Translations under genes and position numbers: made by a program | NCBI GenBank assembly: GCA_035470525.1 | Contig: DATIQT010000051.1 | Span: 1 to 34,300, forward strand | From: CALXSC01 sp035470525 | Lineage (GTDB): Bacteria; Pseudomonadota; Alphaproteobacteria; Rickettsiales; UBA1997 | DNA length: 34,300 nt | Direction of reading: 5' to 3' | In this document: one piece after another, positions 32,805 through 34,300 of the stretch | How the letters are laid out: every line of letters starts with the position of its first letter | Position numbering within the stretch: position 1 is the first letter of the stretch | The notes under the pieces: generated by a model | Databases searched by the model: none | Told to the model about the DNA's origin: nothing | What the model saw: the letters and a program-made list of their open reading frames with translations, nothing else

Positions 32805-33002
32805 TTAGTTAATTTTCAAGTTGTTTTGAATTAGTGAGGAGGTTAATGCAACACTAATACGATATTTATCAGTTTGAAAAACAGCAATTCCTTTATTATA
32901 TGAATTTTCAATATTTTCAGCAAATACATTATTAAATATACACAAAATAAGTAAAATATGTATAACTATTGTTTTAAAATTTTTAATTTGTTTTAAAATC
33001 AT
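32805..33002 (-). CDS. Small exported protein
   Basis: 65 residues. A signal peptide is clear: basic start (ILKQIKNFKT), hydrophobic IVIHILLILCIF and NNVFA-ENIENS cleavage-like end. The mature part has about 37 residues and no cysteine at the cleavage point, so it is not a lipoprotein. It starts 1 base after the immunity gene stop. The position between immunity gene and transporter recalls the small exported product of Burkholderia bcpAIOB loci, but sequence similarity cannot be claimed. It could also be a truncated gene. Confidence 0.5.
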   Translation of the reverse strand: MILKQIKNFKTIVIHILLILCIFNNVFAENIENSYNKGIAVFQTDKYRISVALTSSLIQNNLKIN

Positions 33003-33003
33003 A

Positions 33004-33447
33004 TTAATTTTTGTTATTAATCTTTTTATTTAACCATATTAATATAGAATAGAAAAAACTAAATATAGTTGTTATCACCACTAGAAATAATATAATTAAA
33101 TACTCTGACATCCAAAATTCTCTAAATTCATATTTTAAATAATAATTGACAAATTTATTAAAAATTAAATATATATCTGCCAACAAAAATAGATACTTAA
33201 CATAAGTATTTTTTATTGATAACAAATACTTTATTATATATAATAAAAATCCAAAAATATAAAAAATATATACAAAAATACTATCTATTTTTAAAAAAAA
33301 TAAAAGAAAAAATACAATGCTATAAAAATTTAGAAAAGTTATTATACTATATATAATTTTCTTATTTCTTTTATTTAAATAATAGAAAATAGCACTATTG
33401 GCTAGATTAATTAAAAACAAAATTATAATAAAAATTTCTTTAATCAT
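33004..33447 (-). CDS. Membrane protein, putative immunity (cassette 1)
   Basis: 147 residues with four or five membrane segments (EIFIIILFLINLANSAIF, IYSIITFLNFYSIVFFLLFF, FVYIFYIFGFLLYII, and one near the C-terminus). It starts 3 bases after the toxin stop. Immunity is inferred from position, small size and replacement of the whole pair between cassettes. A membrane location would fit a toxin that acts on or enters through the inner membrane. Confidence 0.6.
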   Translation of the reverse strand: MIKEIFIIILFLINLANSAIFYYLNKRNKKIIYSIITFLNFYSIVFFLLFFLKIDSIFVYIFYIFGFLLYIIKYLLSIKNTYVKYLFLLADIYLIFNKFVNYYLKYEFREFWMSEYLIILFLVVITTIFSFFYSILIWLNKKINNKN

Positions 33448-33450
33448 AAA

Positions 33451-34300
33451 TTATTGGTTTTGTTGTCGCACTATTTTGTAATACTCACTTCTAACGCTAT
33501 CAGCATAATTTTGGCAATTATTCGTTATAATATTATATTTGCCTAAATATTGTGTTGTATCTACATTTTTAATAGCTTGTCTCATAATATCATCATCATA
33601 ATTATCATCTCCTGTTCTTACATATGTACTTAATAAATAATCTTTATCAGACCTAATTTCTCCACCACTAAATAATCCGTCACCAAAATATCCTATATTT
33701 TCACCAGTATCATCCATAAAAATTTGTTCATGAGAATATTCTAAATTCAACTTATCAAGTGTATCATTATCTGAAAATTTATCTGACCAACTACTGCCTT
33801 CCATTGCTCTTTTTGCATAATAAGCATTATTCAAAGTCGCATTAACCCCAATCCTCTGTCCACTATAAGCATTATCCGAAATCTCACTTAAATCACTTCC
33901 TTCAGCCTTACTTACAATTATTGAGGAAAGACCACTAACTAAACCCGCTAAATTACTTCCATCAGTTTTATTATAACCCATATCTTGAAACACTTCTCCC
34001 GCCAACTCTCCCACCACTCCACTTATTGCCCCAGATAATGCATCATTTCCCGTAAGTAAATTAACCGTAGCTCCCAATGCCGCATGTAATGTTAATTGAG
34101 TTGCTTTTCCTATTTCATCTGTATGATATGAGTCTCCTATTGCATTTGCTCCCAACTTTGCTCCTGCCATTACCACAGTATTCACAACTTGATTCTTCAA
34201 TGCTTCACTAAAGCTATCTCCATTTATTGCACTTTGTAATGCTGTATTTGTACCTGTTGTTATTGCACTTTCATATAATGCAGATGTTAGCTGTTGACTT
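33451..34300 (-). CDS. CdiA/TpsA C-terminal region, LRAT-like toxin (partial)
   Basis: The frame is open to the window edge, so only the C-terminal 280 or so residues are present. The start shares ALYESAITTGTNTALQS, GAKLGANAIGDSYHTDEIG and GATVNLLTGNDALSGAISG with cassette 3, at about 93% DNA identity over 309 bp. Then AYSGQRIGVNATLNNAYY at the VENN-type boundary, and a toxin tip YSHEQIFMDD, NIGYFGDG, DDDIMRQAIKNV, NNCQNYADSVRSEYYKI. The His...NCQ order is that of LRAT-type permuted papain folds (inference). It may be the tip of the full-length exoprotein or one more orphan cassette; the TPS domain is not in the window. Confidence 0.8.
   Translation of the reverse strand, partial: SQQLTSALYESAITTGTNTALQSAINGDSFSEALKNQVVNTVVMAGAKLGANAIGDSYHTDEIGKATQLTLHAALGATVNLLTGNDALSGAISGVVGELAGEVFQDMGYNKTDGSNLAGLVSGLSSIIVSKAEGSDLSEISDNAYSGQRIGVNATLNNAYYAKRAMEGSSWSDKFSDNDTLDKLNLEYSHEQIFMDDTGENIGYFGDGLFSGGEIRSDKDYLLSTYVRTGDDNYDDDIMRQAIKNVDTTQYLGKYNIITNNCQNYADSVRSEYYKIVRQQNQ

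Noticed and set aside
23382..34300. CRISPR array or prophage
   Set aside because: No regularly spaced repeats and no phage structural genes are present; the repeats seen are toxin-cassette homology blocks.

Overview
The window is strongly AT-rich bacterial DNA from a Gram-negative organism, most likely an uncultured, low-GC, host-associated alphaproteobacterium. The evidence is an ELM1-family gene overlapping waaA (Kdo transferase, so LPS is made), a DUF2924 + serine-recombinase pair of the kind common in Alphaproteobacteria, and a TpsB outer-membrane transporter. The lineage is an inference; no rRNA is present.

Region 1 (1-8473, mostly + strand) is core genome: a PPP-like metallophosphoesterase, rph, a small gene interrupted by an in-frame TAA, tRNA-Ile(GAT) on the minus strand, a 560-bp stretch of sequence debris, then elm1-waaA-clpP-codB and cmk. 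The debris includes a relic of the hisC/cmk junction split by a 65-bp insertion.

Region 2 (8519-17950, minus strand) is one compact operon with almost no gaps. It carries the whole route from DAHP to phenylalanine and tyrosine: DAHP synthase, tyrA, aroB, chorismate mutase, aroA, aroK, aroE, aroD (type I), aroC, prephenate dehydratase and a HisC-type aminotransferase. Neighbours overlap, several by ATGA. A good promoter and Shine-Dalgarno sequence precede it, but the first gene is out of frame by one base right after its start codon, at a G4 run. Upstream lie a 187-bp long-palindrome element and a second structured hairpin (18047-18339).

Region 3 (18388-22791, minus strand) holds ddl, an alpha/beta hydrolase, a MurF-type ligase with a polytopic membrane N-terminus, and a zinc-type CDF exporter. 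A divergent flavin-binding GSP26-like gene follows. Region 4 (23717-26711, + strand) is a site-specific recombination module: a small unknown gene, DUF2924 and a large serine recombinase.

Region 5 (26708-34300, minus strand, continuing past the window edge) is the most interesting part: a contact-dependent-inhibition / two-partner-secretion polymorphic toxin locus in the Burkholderia-like order toxin - immunity - (small exported protein) - further orphan toxin/immunity cassettes - TpsB transporter. Two cassettes share a pretoxin block at about 93% nucleotide identity but have different C-terminal toxins. Two toxin tips look like LRAT/NlpC-type permuted papain folds (HEQIF ... NCQ), and a third, shorter one has NCNSF. 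Each toxin is followed by a small membrane protein that is its likely immunity factor. A REP-associated transposase with a perfect GC-rich hairpin at its stop codon has landed in one cassette and removed the upstream part of that toxin. One immunity gene is split at an A7 tract.
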